Below are positions 41,632-50,106 of a stretch of 64,000 nt of DNA, piece by piece. The stretch lies in the NCBI RefSeq assembly GCF_049331405.1, contig NZ_CP186274.1:1860001-1924000 (forward strand). The letters run 5' to 3'. Source of the stretch: PoT sp049331405 (GTDB lineage Bacteria; Planctomycetota; Planctomycetia; Isosphaerales; Isosphaeraceae). Both the position numbers and the translations under genes were made by a program. Position 1 is the first letter of the stretch, and each line of letters begins with the position of its first letter. The notes under the pieces are model-generated. The model worked only from the letters and a program-made list of their open reading frames with translations, did no database searches and was not told the DNA's origin.

Positions 41632-42768
41632 ATGACAACGGCAACGATGACGAAGCAGCAGATCAGCATTCATCGCGAAACCCTGGACGAGGCCTTGCAC
41701 TCGGTGGCGGGCGCGGCGGCGGCGAAGAGTATCAGGCCGATCATCCAGAACGTCCTGCTTCGCGTGGACGAGGCCGGGAATGCGAGCCTCTATGCGACCG
41801 ACCTCGAGGCCTCCGTCTGGCGGAGTGTCGGGGCCATCGAGGGAGGCATGGGCATCGGCATCGCGATGGTGCTCAACCCGCAGCGGCTCGGGGCGATCCT
41901 CGCGACGACGCCCGACGAGAGCCTGTGTTTCGAGGCGGAGGACGACCGCGTCACGATCCGCGGCAAGGCCTGCTCGTTCACCCTCGCGAGCGAAGATCCC
42001 GCCCTGTTCCCGGTGCAGGGGGATGACGCGGCCGACTCATCCATGCGGCTCGACGCGGCCGAGCTGCGGCGGGCCCTGCGGAGGACGAGCTATGCCCTGG
42101 ACGTCGAGAGTGCCCGCTACGCCCTCAACGGCGTGATCCTCGAGCGCGACGGCCCCGACTGGGTCCTCGTCGCCACCGATGGACGAAGGCTCTCGAGGCA
42201 GGTGATCCGCCCCGAGATCATCGGCGACGAGGCTCCATTCCTGGTCCGCCCCATCATACCGTCGAAGACCCTGAAACTGCTGGAGCGGACGCTCGACGAG
42301 GGGACGGTCGAGTTCTCGACGACCGGCACGACCTGCCGCTTCGACCTGGGCGAGACGCGGATCTGGTCCCGGCTGGCGGAGGGACGCTTCCCCAGGTGGC
42401 AGGACGCCATGCCGAGGTCGCACGCCACGCGCGTGCCCATGAAGGCCGACGAGTTGAGGAACGCCGTACAGCAGGCCGCGATCCTGGTGAGCCGCGAGTC
42501 GCGTGCGGTCGACTTCGCCGTCGACGCCGACCGGCTCCGGCTCTCCACCGAGTCGGCCGACGTGGGGGCGTCGAGGGTCGAGATGCCGATCGCCTCCGAG
42601 GGGCCGGACCAGCGCTTCGCCCTCGACCCTGGTTATGTCGTCGATGCCTTGAAGTCGCTCGAGGGGGGCGAAGTGCGCCTCGAGATCCTCGACGATCAGA
42701 ACCCCATCGTGATCCGGACGGACGACGGCTTCACCGGAGTCTTCATGCCCATCACCCGCGAAAAGTGA
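41632..42768 (+). CDS. dnaN: DNA polymerase III beta sliding clamp, extra copy
   Basis: The product has 378 residues, close to the usual 366-380. The ATG follows GGAGGTGCAAC. All three beta-clamp domains are seen: ISIHRETLDEALHSVAGAAAAKSIRPIIQNVLLRV (domain 1), AELRRALRRTSYALDVESARYALNGVIL (domain 2) and KADELRNAVQQAAILVSRESRAVDFAV (domain 3), ending in DDGFTGVFMPI, a variant of the usual terminal MPM/MPI motif. The clamp encircles DNA and holds the polymerase. A copy among prim-pol, helicase and nuclease genes is more likely an element-borne paralogue than the housekeeping dnaN, which normally lies near dnaA. That is inferred from context. Confidence 0.9.
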   Translation: MTTATMTKQQISIHRETLDEALHSVAGAAAAKSIRPIIQNVLLRVDEAGNASLYATDLEASVWRSVGAIEGGMGIGIAMVLNPQRLGAILATTPDESLCFEAEDDRVTIRGKACSFTLASEDPALFPVQGDDAADSSMRLDAAELRRALRRTSYALDVESARYALNGVILERDGPDWVLVATDGRRLSRQVIRPEIIGDEAPFLVRPIIPSKTLKLLERTLDEGTVEFSTTGTTCRFDLGETRIWSRLAEGRFPRWQDAMPRSHATRVPMKADELRNAVQQAAILVSRESRAVDFAVDADRLRLSTESADVGASRVEMPIASEGPDQRFALDPGYVVDALKSLEGGEVRLEILDDQNPIVIRTDDGFTGVFMPITREK

Positions 42769-42820
42769 TGGCATCTTGTTCGTCGAAAAATTCGTGTATC
42801 TCGATGTTGAGGCTGTGCGG

Positions 42821-43282
42821 ATGGCGAACAAGGTGACTCGCTCGCAGCTCAAGGAATGGGGTTTCGGCGCCCTGGTCGACGGGGCGCCGAAGAACCCTCG
42901 CACGAAGGCCGTCGACGCCGACGGCATGAATCGGACCGAACGCGCCTACGCCAATCACCTGGCGACCCTGAAACTCTGCGGCGAGATCCGCGACTGGAAG
43001 TTCGAGCCCTTCAAGTTCCGCCTCGCCGGCCGGACGTTCCTGACGATCGACTTCGTCGTCTGGCATCTCGACGGCTCGGTCGAATGCCACGACATCAAGG
43101 GCCACCTCGAGGACGACGCCGCCGTGAAGATCAAGACCGTCGCCGAGCAACAACCCTGGTTCCGCTTCTGGCTCGTCTACCGCGAGGGTGGACGCTGGAC
43201 CTATCACCCCGTGACGCGACAGGGCATCGGCAAGCAAACCGAGTGGTCATGCGCCAGGGAAGACTCCTGCGGCAATGATTGA
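42821..43282 (+). CDS. DUF1064-like phage endonuclease
   Basis: The product has 153 residues from the ATG at 42821; an upstream in-frame start at 42776 is possible. It has the DUF1064 pattern: NRTERAYANHLATLKLCGEIRDWKFEPFKFRL, then TFLTIDFVVWHLDGSVECHDIKGHLEDDAAVKIK, with the nuclease-like Asp...(V/E)xxD-x-K residues of a PD-(D/E)XK or VRR-type core. DUF1064 proteins are common in phage recombination and replication clusters and are thought to be structure-specific nucleases. Its place directly after the clamp gene fits this. The exact DNA substrate is unknown. Confidence 0.75.
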   Translation: MANKVTRSQLKEWGFGALVDGAPKNPRTKAVDADGMNRTERAYANHLATLKLCGEIRDWKFEPFKFRLAGRTFLTIDFVVWHLDGSVECHDIKGHLEDDAAVKIKTVAEQQPWFRFWLVYREGGRWTYHPVTRQGIGKQTEWSCAREDSCGND

Positions 43283-43337
43283 TGCTACTAACGCTATGCT
43301 TGATGACGTTTGCAACGCGACTCGTGCAGCTTCGCCG

Positions 43338-43355
43338 TGGCCTATTAATAGGCCA
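43338..43355. promoter_or_regulatory. 18-bp perfect palindrome
   Basis: TGGCCTATTAATAGGCCA lies in the 151-base gap between the nuclease gene and the next small gene, 79 bases before that gene's start. It shares the ATTAAT centre with the repressor palindrome at 29199. It could be an operator for the following gene or a short terminator stem. Confidence 0.45.
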
Positions 43356-43433
43356 TTGGCTTGCTTCGTAATATCGTGCTGACGCGCAATCCGAAGCGAA
43401 TTCAAGGCATGACAGGCGTCGAAGGAGCCATCG

Positions 43434-43706
43434 ATGATGACCATGAAATCCACCAGACGAGCGTTCAAGTACCTCTGTTCGTGGTCGCCTCCTCCCGGCG
43501 TGAACTTCGCCACGCTGATCGATATGAGGGCCGGGATGATGCTGATTATCCTCGGGATCGATGACCGCGAGGAGATCGTCGAGGTCTTCGGCGACGAGAC
43601 CGAGGAGGAGCTTCACTACGTCCTCGACGACGCCGTGCATCTCCTGACGACCGCCGTCCTGGGAACGAACGCTCCCGTCCATCGCTACAACCCCTCGCAG
43701 AATTGA
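43434..43706 (+). CDS. small orphan protein
   Basis: Not recognised. The product has 90 residues from the ATG at 43434, preceded by GAAGGAGCCATCG. The sequence has a basic start (MKSTRRAFKYLCSW), a hydrophobic core (MMLIILGID) and an acidic C-terminal half (DDREEIVEVFGDETEEELHYVLDDAVHLL). It resembles a small soluble alpha/beta protein. It belongs by position to the rightward cluster but is set off by a palindrome. Confidence 0.55.
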   Translation: MMTMKSTRRAFKYLCSWSPPPGVNFATLIDMRAGMMLIILGIDDREEIVEVFGDETEEELHYVLDDAVHLLTTAVLGTNAPVHRYNPSQN

Positions 43707-43823
43707 CCGGATCGCCAAGTTGCACGGCCCGAGCCTATCTTCAAACGCAGTCATGCCAGGGTCGAGAGGCCTCCCGACCTGGCTGCACTGGCCCGGCCGA
43801 GTTCGATGGGATAGACTGCCCTT

Positions 43824-44339
43824 ATGTCCAGACTCTTCGCCATCGCCCTGATGTTCCTGACGATCCCCGCCTGCGCGCGGCCGGATTACGGCGCGCGGGT
43901 CGTGGGCGTCTCCGACGGCGACACCATCACCGTCCTGACCGCCAACAAGACGCGGCAACGCATCCGCCTCTACGGCGTCGACGCCCCCGAGACGCGCCAG
44001 GATTTCGGCTCGAAGGCCAAGCGCGTGGCCTCCGCGATGTGCTTCGGCAAGACCGTCACGATCCGCCCTCACGATAAGGATCGCTACGGCCGCGTCGTCG
44101 CCGAGGTCATCCTCCCCGACGGCCGCAACCTTGGCCGCGAGATGGTGAGCCAAGGCCTCGCCTGGTGGTACCGGCAATACGCCCCGAGCGATAACGACCT
44201 CTACCGCCGCCAGTCCTATGCCCGCAAGAAACGCCTCGGCCTCTGGAGCCAACGCAACCCGATTCCCCCCTGGGAATACCGCAAGGCCCGTCGTCCCCAA
44301 ACCGCCAACCCGCGCACTGCCTCGCGATCCCGACGCTAA
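43824..44339 (+). CDS. exported thermonuclease (SNase-like)
   Basis: The product has 171 residues. The signal region ends TIPACARPDY; the AC pair could be a lipobox-like site, though it is not ideal. The SNase OB-fold follows: VVGVSDGDTITV (metal-binding Asp), RQRIRLYGVDAPETRQ (catalytic Arg and the DAPE signature), then DKDRYGRVVAEVIL (second catalytic Arg) and LGREMVSQGLAWWYRQYAP. Active-site residues are all present. The tail is basic. It cleaves RNA and DNA with calcium outside the cytoplasm. Plasmids and integrated elements often carry such genes; here it ends the rightward cluster. Confidence 0.88.
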   Translation: MSRLFAIALMFLTIPACARPDYGARVVGVSDGDTITVLTANKTRQRIRLYGVDAPETRQDFGSKAKRVASAMCFGKTVTIRPHDKDRYGRVVAEVILPDGRNLGREMVSQGLAWWYRQYAPSDNDLYRRQSYARKKRLGLWSQRNPIPPWEYRKARRPQTANPRTASRSRR

Positions 44340-44440
44340 CCGGCATTCCCTCGCACTGATTGATGCTCGATGGGAAGACTCTCTGTTGTAAGCTGGAACT
44401 TCGATGGCGAGACATCGAGGTGCCGTGTCGAGGGCGAAGT

Positions 44441-45097
44441 ATGGAAGGCTACAGCCGCAGAGACTATCTGCAGATGGCTCTGATCGCGAGTTCCATGCTC
44501 TGGATCAAGCCGCTTTCCTTTTGGCTGGCGAACACGCCTTGGTGGATCGCTTCGCACCTCGGGATGGTAGGCCTGATGTTCGGTGTGGCGTCGTGGTTCT
44601 TGATCCCCTTCGCCCTGCCGATCATTCTACTTGGCCCGCTGTTTCTCTTTTTCCGATCGTATCGCAAGACGAGCCTGTACTGGCTCGTGGCCTCGTTACT
44701 CTTCGTGCCCGCGATGGTCGGGGGTGAATACCTATCGTTCCTCTACTGGAAACAGGGCCGTGAACGTCTACCCCGACAAAGCGAACCCCTCATTCGGGCC
44801 ATCACCGCCTACGAGACCGCTCACGGACGACCGCCCTCGAAGTTGTCCGATCTGGTTCCCGACTCCCTGAGCGGAATTCCAAGCCCTCCGATCGGTAGTT
44901 ACAGCTACCTCGTCGGCAAGAAGGCCCAGGATTACTCCGGCAATCCCTGGTGTCTCGTCGTGGACGTCCGATATTTTCCTCCTTTCCTATTCGGCACCTT
45001 CCGCTATTACCCCCGGCAAAATTATCCACCGGGTCGCGACGGCGCGAGCCCGCAAATGGCCGGCGACTGGGTCTGGGTGGGCTCAAATACGTCATGA
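44441..45097 (+). CDS. membrane orphan with pseudopilin-like tail domain
   Basis: Not recognised as a whole. The product has 218 residues from the ATG after GAGGGCGAAGT. Three to four membrane segments span residues about 10-30, 38-70 and 78-102. The C-terminal soluble domain begins LIRAITAYETAHGRPPSKLSDLVPDSLSGIPSPP, a pattern typical of pseudopilin-like or planctomycete general-secretion proteins (helix, GxxP, L-x-x-LVP, IP). It is followed by strands containing a single Cys (NPWCLVVDVRYFPP). It is probably an inner-membrane protein with an outward domain. Confidence 0.65.
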   Translation: MEGYSRRDYLQMALIASSMLWIKPLSFWLANTPWWIASHLGMVGLMFGVASWFLIPFALPIILLGPLFLFFRSYRKTSLYWLVASLLFVPAMVGGEYLSFLYWKQGRERLPRQSEPLIRAITAYETAHGRPPSKLSDLVPDSLSGIPSPPIGSYSYLVGKKAQDYSGNPWCLVVDVRYFPPFLFGTFRYYPRQNYPPGRDGASPQMAGDWVWVGSNTS

Positions 45098-45346
45098 ATT
45101 AAAGACAAGTTGATTCGATCGCCTCCGTCGTCCCTTCGGACTCGATGCTCGGGGAATAGGCCTTCGTCGCGATGCGAACCCTATTCAGCCGGCACGTGTC
45201 CTGGACCGGGCGGATCACTCGCAAGGACTCGAAGTCCCTTGGTCTCTCGAAAATATGTATTCGATACTATGGATGTCAGCCCTGGACTGCATCTTTACTC
45301 CCTCTCGATGATCCGACGGATGAACGAACGGGCACGAGGATCGGCG

Positions 45347-45885
45347 ATGGGCAAGCAATACGACGAGATCGACCCGAGGTTGTCTGATTTCATCGGGCAG
45401 TAGCGCACGTTCTTCGTGGGGACGGCGCCAGAAATCCGGAAGGTTGCATAAACGTTTGAGGATGGGTCTGGGCACGTTCCGCATCTTGGGGCCTCGCAAG
45501 GTGGCCTACCTCGACCTCGTTGGCAGCGGGACCGAGACGGTGGCCCACCTACGCGACAACGGGCGCATCACCCTCATGTTCTGCGCCTTCGAGGGCCGCC
45601 CTCTCATCCTCCACTTCTACTGCTGCGGCCGGGTCTTCGAACAGGAGACATCGAGTGGGAAACCTGCCCGCCGGCTCCCCCGAATAACCGGGAGCACGAG
45701 CCCTGATCGTCGTGGATGTCGAGCTCTTTGCCGACGCCTGCGGCTTCGAAGTACCCCCGTACGCGTACAAGCAGGATCGCTCCCAACTCATCGACTACGA
45801 CCTCAACAACGGCCCCGACGGGCTCGAGGCTACAAGGCCCTGAAGAACGCCACGAGCCTCGACGGCCTCACCGGCCTCCGCGGCG
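45347..45885 (+). pseudogene. decayed pyridoxamine 5'-phosphate oxidase-like gene
   Basis: Pieces of one FMN-binding oxidase-like family remain in order but in different frames. MGKQYDEIDPRLSDFIGQ comes after a good GAGGA site, then a TAG at 45401. Next are RTFFVGTAP, GTFRILGPRKVAYLDLVGSG, AHLRDNGRITLMFCAFEG, IVVDVELFADACGFEVPPYAY, and finally YKALKNATSLDGLTGLRG. The frames change from 2 to 0 to 1 to 0, and the NLSPKG-type segment is damaged. Intact relatives have about 180-200 residues. Several independent lesions make a sequencing error unlikely. The gene has clearly been dead for some time. Confidence 0.85.
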
Positions 45886-45978
45886 GGGGCAGCAAGCCAA
45901 TCCGACGGCGTGATCCGTCGAGCCTCGCGAGCGAGGGCGGCGCCGTTCGGGGCGCCTGACGATCCTCACTGAAGCCTG

Positions 45979-46527
45979 TCACGAACACCACCCTCCGGAT
46001 TCGGCGACCTCCCAACCCGTCTCATCGCGCCGGAGGACGATCATAGACCCGCCCGTGCGCCCCCCTGTGGTGACCATGATCATTCCGTTCGGATGCAACG
46101 AGAGGCTCATCACCGCCTTGTCCGGGACCTTATCCGAGTTCTCGATGGCACGGAGCGCTTCGATCAAATCGGGAACGGGTAGGCCCTCATCCGGGGCATG
46201 ATGAGGTCGCCTCATCTCGCTGAATAACGAAGGTGCGGCCTTGTCTCGCGCAATCCGGATCAACTTCTCTTCATGACACTTCGGGCAATACCATTGGCCC
46301 ATCGTCCCCTGAATGAGGTCGAGATCGTGCCTGGCACAGAGATAGAGTGCCGCCCTGAGTTCCTCCATGGTCACGGCGGACTCAGGGCACGCGATGACGA
46401 AAGTCCTCCAGGCTTCCTCCTGCCAGAACCTCAACCGCTCCGTGGGATTATGGCCTTCGACGAACGTGTTATACCGATCCTTGCCCAGGAAATCCGAGAA
46501 CGCCTTACGGATTGCTTGAGTATCCAT
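45979..46527 (-). CDS. orphan protein with one CxxC pair
   Basis: Not recognised. The product has 182 residues. It has no signal peptide. The N-terminal helical half contains FLGKDRYNTFVEGHNPTERLRFWQEEAWRTFV, and there is a YCPKCHEEK metal-like pair at residues about 80-88. The C-terminal part is a strand-rich region ending MSLSLHPNGMIMVTTGGRTGGSMIVLRRDETGWEV. The gene is divergent from another orphan with CxxC pairs at 46669, and both could be part of the same small unit. Confidence 0.6.
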   Translation of the reverse strand: MDTQAIRKAFSDFLGKDRYNTFVEGHNPTERLRFWQEEAWRTFVIACPESAVTMEELRAALYLCARHDLDLIQGTMGQWYCPKCHEEKLIRIARDKAAPSLFSEMRRPHHAPDEGLPVPDLIEALRAIENSDKVPDKAVMSLSLHPNGMIMVTTGGRTGGSMIVLRRDETGWEVAESGGWCS

Positions 46528-46668
46528 GTTGAAGTGATCCGCGAATTTCGGAGAACCCGTTAGTACCTCATCATCGCCCGACTCCGGGAACGGTACTATA
46601 GTCTCCGATTCTTCGTGAAATCATTCGGAATGTCTGTGTGACCTCTCATCCGCGAGTACACTTTCCGC

Positions 46669-47175
46669 ATGCAGGACGAAACCCCCGGAAACCGGTCAGA
46701 TCCCTGGCCCGGAGATCGCCTGACCGAACTCGACTGCGCGGGACTGAGTCTCGGCGAGCCAACAATCCGGCGCCTGCGGCAAGTGCGGGAATATCAGATG
46801 GCCGAGCACCTGGCCGGCCGACCTCCGATCGTGTGCGAAATCTTCTACGAACGCGAGGTGGTCATGCTCCAGGTCTTCATGGGGCGAGCGTCGTTCCTCG
46901 ATGTCGAGGGGCACGTCTGGTACGAGAATTTCGGGGAAGGAGACGACCCCAAAATCTTGCGGGATGCCCGCGACATCGCGTCGGAGATTGTGCGATGGTC
47001 GGGCGCAATCGGCCTGCCGGAGTTGATCGACATGCTACCCTCGCGGCCCGAAACCGCGGTCGTTTGCGGCATCTGCGGAGGCTCCAGATGGTTCCCGGCC
47101 TCCATGATGGTCTCACTCGAAGGAAAGCCACTCCGCTGCCTTCGATGCTACGGGCTAGGTTGGACCTTAGCTTGA
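46669..47175 (+). CDS. orphan protein with C-terminal zinc ribbon
   Basis: Not recognised. The product has 168 residues. The C-terminal 35 residues carry CGICGG and CLRCYG, two CxxC pairs of a DnaJ-like or ribbon zinc site. The N-terminal 120 residues look like a mixed helical/strand domain (LSLGEPTIRRLRQVREYQMAEHLAGRPP, REVVMLQVFMGRASFLDVEGHVWYENFG). No signal peptide. The gene is divergent from the orphan ending at 45979. Confidence 0.6.
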   Translation: MQDETPGNRSDPWPGDRLTELDCAGLSLGEPTIRRLRQVREYQMAEHLAGRPPIVCEIFYEREVVMLQVFMGRASFLDVEGHVWYENFGEGDDPKILRDARDIASEIVRWSGAIGLPELIDMLPSRPETAVVCGICGGSRWFPASMMVSLEGKPLRCLRCYGLGWTLA

Positions 47176-47284
47176 TGAGACCAAGGAAAATGATACGAGC
47201 GAGTCGAACGATCGTGGATCGTCTCGAACGCGCTCGTATTCGAGACTGCCTGCGAATCCTGAAGGATCCGCTTTCGGGGGCAAT

Positions 47285-49927
47285 TCAGCGGGTCGCGGGG
47301 ACGAGCACGCGGATTTGATGCGGGGCGAGCTTGATGCGTCCGGAAGAGAGGTCGCCGAGCGATTCTCCGCTGAAGGCATCACGCCAGGGGTGGGCGGGCA
47401 GGGGATTCGCGGCCGATAAGGTGGTCTCGACGGCCTCAGGGTTGAAGCTGATCAGGACGAGGGCCTTTTGGTCGCCGAAGGTCCGCTGGCAGGCAAAGAC
47501 GCCGTTGGTGGCCTGGATGGAATCGTAGTCGGCCTGGCCGTCGCGGAGGGCGGGGAGGGATTTTCGAAGGGAATAGAGCCGACCGAGGAACTCGACGCTC
47601 GAGGGGCCTTTGCCGCCGTAGACGGCGGGGTCTTCGTCCCCTTGGTAGAGCATGGGGACCCCATCGATCAGGGCGCAGAGGCCGAGGAGGGCTCGCATGC
47701 GGTCGACGCCGTAGGCGTCAAGCGGACGCTTCTTCTGGAAGGTCCACGAGACCGTGTCGTGGTTGCTGATCCAGCGCATCTTCAAGGCGCCCGAGGGCAA
47801 CGTCTGCTGCTGGTCGTGCAGGAACCGCTGGAAGGTTTTCGCCCATTCCGACGGCGAGGCCTTGCGGTCGAGCAGGTCGGTCATCAGGAAATAGAGCTGG
47901 GCATCGTAGGTGAGGTCGGAGACGCGGTAGTAGATATTCGCACCGGTGTATTCTTCCGGGAGGATGATCGTCTCGTCGTGGGCCTTGAGGAATCCCTCGC
48001 GGATCGCGCGGGTCATGCCCAGGCCGGCGCCGAGCGAGGAGCGCGAGGGGCGGTCGGTGATCGCGGGGTTCCAGTTCAAGGGGCCGCCGGCGGCGCAGTC
48101 GACCCGGGCTCCGATCGCGTTGAACCGGCTCGCGTCGAACCCGGCGACGCGGCGGAAGTAGTCCTGCCAGCCCGGATGTGCGTTGTCGAAGGCGAGTTGC
48201 TCCCAGGCATAGATCGGCTTGCCTTCGGGCGAGAGCGCGACATACTCGGGATGCTCCTTCGCCAGCGGCGAGACGTCGGGCGGGCCATGTGGGACGAGAT
48301 CAAACATCAGCCGCATCTTGCGCCTGGCGGCGTCGGCCGAGAGCTTCAGCAGCTCGTCCTCCGATCCGTAAAGTGGGCTCACCTTGAAGTGGTCGAATGG
48401 CGAATAGAGGTTCCAGCGCAGGCCATCGCCGTGCTCCCAGATCGGCAGGAACCAGAGCACGTCCACCTTGAGCGATTCGAGCGTCGGGAGGTATGCCTCG
48501 ACCGCGCGGAACCCGCCGTAATTGCGGTAGCCGAGCTCCGGAGGCCCCCCCGGATGGCCGCAATAGAGGACCATCGATCGCAGGTCGGCCGGCACGTGCC
48601 CGGGCGCCCTGAGGCCGATCTCGCGGTAGACCTCCCGGATCCCCGAGAGGGCCTCGGCTCGTGCCCCCTGAGATAACCAGAAATGTTCATCGCCGAGTTT
48701 GACCGAAGCCCCGGGCTTGAGCTTCACGATGACCTGCTGCGCGTGTCGGATACTCAGCCCGCCCCCCGACCTCGAGACGTTCACCGGGCTGAACTCGTCC
48801 TCTTCCACGAACCAGGATCCGAGGCCTCGACGGCTCGCGGCGTCCCAGAGGACGACGAGCGGCTCCTCGCTCCGCGGCCGGATGGAATCGCCGGGGGTGA
48901 GCTTCGACGCCGGCTGGTCGCCGACCGGCAGCGATCCCGGGAAGATGATCGACGGATCCTTGCCCAGGGCCAGCGGCGGCGTGTCGTACGTCCCGGTCTG
49001 GAAGGTCTGCTCGCGGTCCGAGCGGTTCGTGACGACGAGCCGACGGCGGAATCGGGCTGAGCCGGCGGGCAGGGTCCACTCGGCCCGGTACTCGTAGCCC
49101 TCGGAGGTCGCCGAGAGCGCCAGGGTGGCGGCCTCGCCGTCGCGGCCTCGCTCGGCTCGAACCGCCCTGGGCTCGTCGCCGTCGCGCACGACCGGGGCCA
49201 GCAACTCGGCCTTACCCAGCAGTAAGGGGCCGCCGATGCCGCCCTCGCCCGAGCCGTTCGTCACCTTGAGCATGAGGACGTTGGGGCGATCGCGATGCAA
49301 GAGGCTCGCGGGAAAGCGGTAGAGCCGGGGGGTCTCCCAGAAGTGCGGCGTGTCCTGGCCGGTGCGGCCGATCCTCGTGCCGTTGATGTAGGCGATGTCG
49401 AAGTCGTCGACCGCCCCGATCAGGAGCGCCATCTCATCATCGCCGTCGAGGGCTCCCTTCGGCACCTCGAACGTGCGGCGATACCAGAAGTCGCCCGTCC
49501 GATTCTTGAGGCGCTCATCGCCGATTCCCGCACGGCTGGGCACGGGCGTCGGCTCCCAGGTCGTCGCGTCGAAACGCCCGGCGATGAAGCCGGCTTCGGC
49601 CGTCGCGGCGGGGGGCTTCGGCGTGTAGAGCCATTCCCCCTCGAGGTCGATCCGGCCCGTGCCTTCGTACGTCTTCAGGCGCTCCGGATCGAGCACGCGA
49701 CGGCGGGTCGGCACGAGCGTCGCGGCTCCGCCCTTGGCCACCAACTGGGCCCCGTCGCGGCGATCGACCAGGCCGATCCAACTGCCGGTCCTGGCGTCGA
49801 ACTCGAGCCGGACCTTGTCGTTCTCGAGGACGACCGGAGCACCCGCCTCGGGCGGCTCCGCGAAGAAGGAGAGGCAACACGACAGCAGCAATGGAGCGAT
49901 CGCCATCAGTTCGGAATCCCGGATCAT
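47285..49927 (-). CDS. secreted GH13-like protein with N-terminal jelly-roll domains
   Basis: The product has 880 residues (873 if the Met at 49906 starts the signal peptide). It begins LENDKVRLEFDARTGSWIGLVDRRDG, followed by a sugar-binding jelly roll like those of GH2 enzymes (FWYRRTFEVPKG, AVDDFDIAYINGTRIGRTG, NVLMLKVTNGSGEGGIGG). A middle beta domain follows. The last 430 residues form a GH13-type barrel: VLWFLPIWEHGD, LMFDLVPHGPP, ARVDCAAGG (nucleophile Asp about 609), LPEEYTG (acid Glu about 657) and SNHDTVSW (HD about 722). All three catalytic acids are present. It is probably an exported alpha-glucan-active enzyme with an unusual N-terminal half. Confidence 0.8.
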   Translation of the reverse strand: MIRDSELMAIAPLLLSCCLSFFAEPPEAGAPVVLENDKVRLEFDARTGSWIGLVDRRDGAQLVAKGGAATLVPTRRRVLDPERLKTYEGTGRIDLEGEWLYTPKPPAATAEAGFIAGRFDATTWEPTPVPSRAGIGDERLKNRTGDFWYRRTFEVPKGALDGDDEMALLIGAVDDFDIAYINGTRIGRTGQDTPHFWETPRLYRFPASLLHRDRPNVLMLKVTNGSGEGGIGGPLLLGKAELLAPVVRDGDEPRAVRAERGRDGEAATLALSATSEGYEYRAEWTLPAGSARFRRRLVVTNRSDREQTFQTGTYDTPPLALGKDPSIIFPGSLPVGDQPASKLTPGDSIRPRSEEPLVVLWDAASRRGLGSWFVEEDEFSPVNVSRSGGGLSIRHAQQVIVKLKPGASVKLGDEHFWLSQGARAEALSGIREVYREIGLRAPGHVPADLRSMVLYCGHPGGPPELGYRNYGGFRAVEAYLPTLESLKVDVLWFLPIWEHGDGLRWNLYSPFDHFKVSPLYGSEDELLKLSADAARRKMRLMFDLVPHGPPDVSPLAKEHPEYVALSPEGKPIYAWEQLAFDNAHPGWQDYFRRVAGFDASRFNAIGARVDCAAGGPLNWNPAITDRPSRSSLGAGLGMTRAIREGFLKAHDETIILPEEYTGANIYYRVSDLTYDAQLYFLMTDLLDRKASPSEWAKTFQRFLHDQQQTLPSGALKMRWISNHDTVSWTFQKKRPLDAYGVDRMRALLGLCALIDGVPMLYQGDEDPAVYGGKGPSSVEFLGRLYSLRKSLPALRDGQADYDSIQATNGVFACQRTFGDQKALVLISFNPEAVETTLSAANPLPAHPWRDAFSGESLGDLSSGRIKLAPHQIRVLVPATR

Positions 49928-50106
49928 GTATCAGGTAGGGCCTCGCGACCGGGCCAGTCTACCCGCTCCCGGCCCCGATTCGCGAGAGCGCCTGATTGGC
50001 GGGGAGGTCGCCATTGCCGTCGCGAGGGTGATTTGTCGTCCTTCAACATGTGGGCTAGATCGCGGCGCCTCGTGACGGAGAACGCCGCGATCTTCGTCGT
50101 CGGAGG

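Noticed and set aside
32317..45403. Stop codon reassignment as an explanation for the in-frame TAA and TAG in two genes
   Set aside because: The two stops differ, and TAA, TAG and TGA all end intact genes in the window (for example TAA at 36929, TAG at 14860, TGA at 4168).
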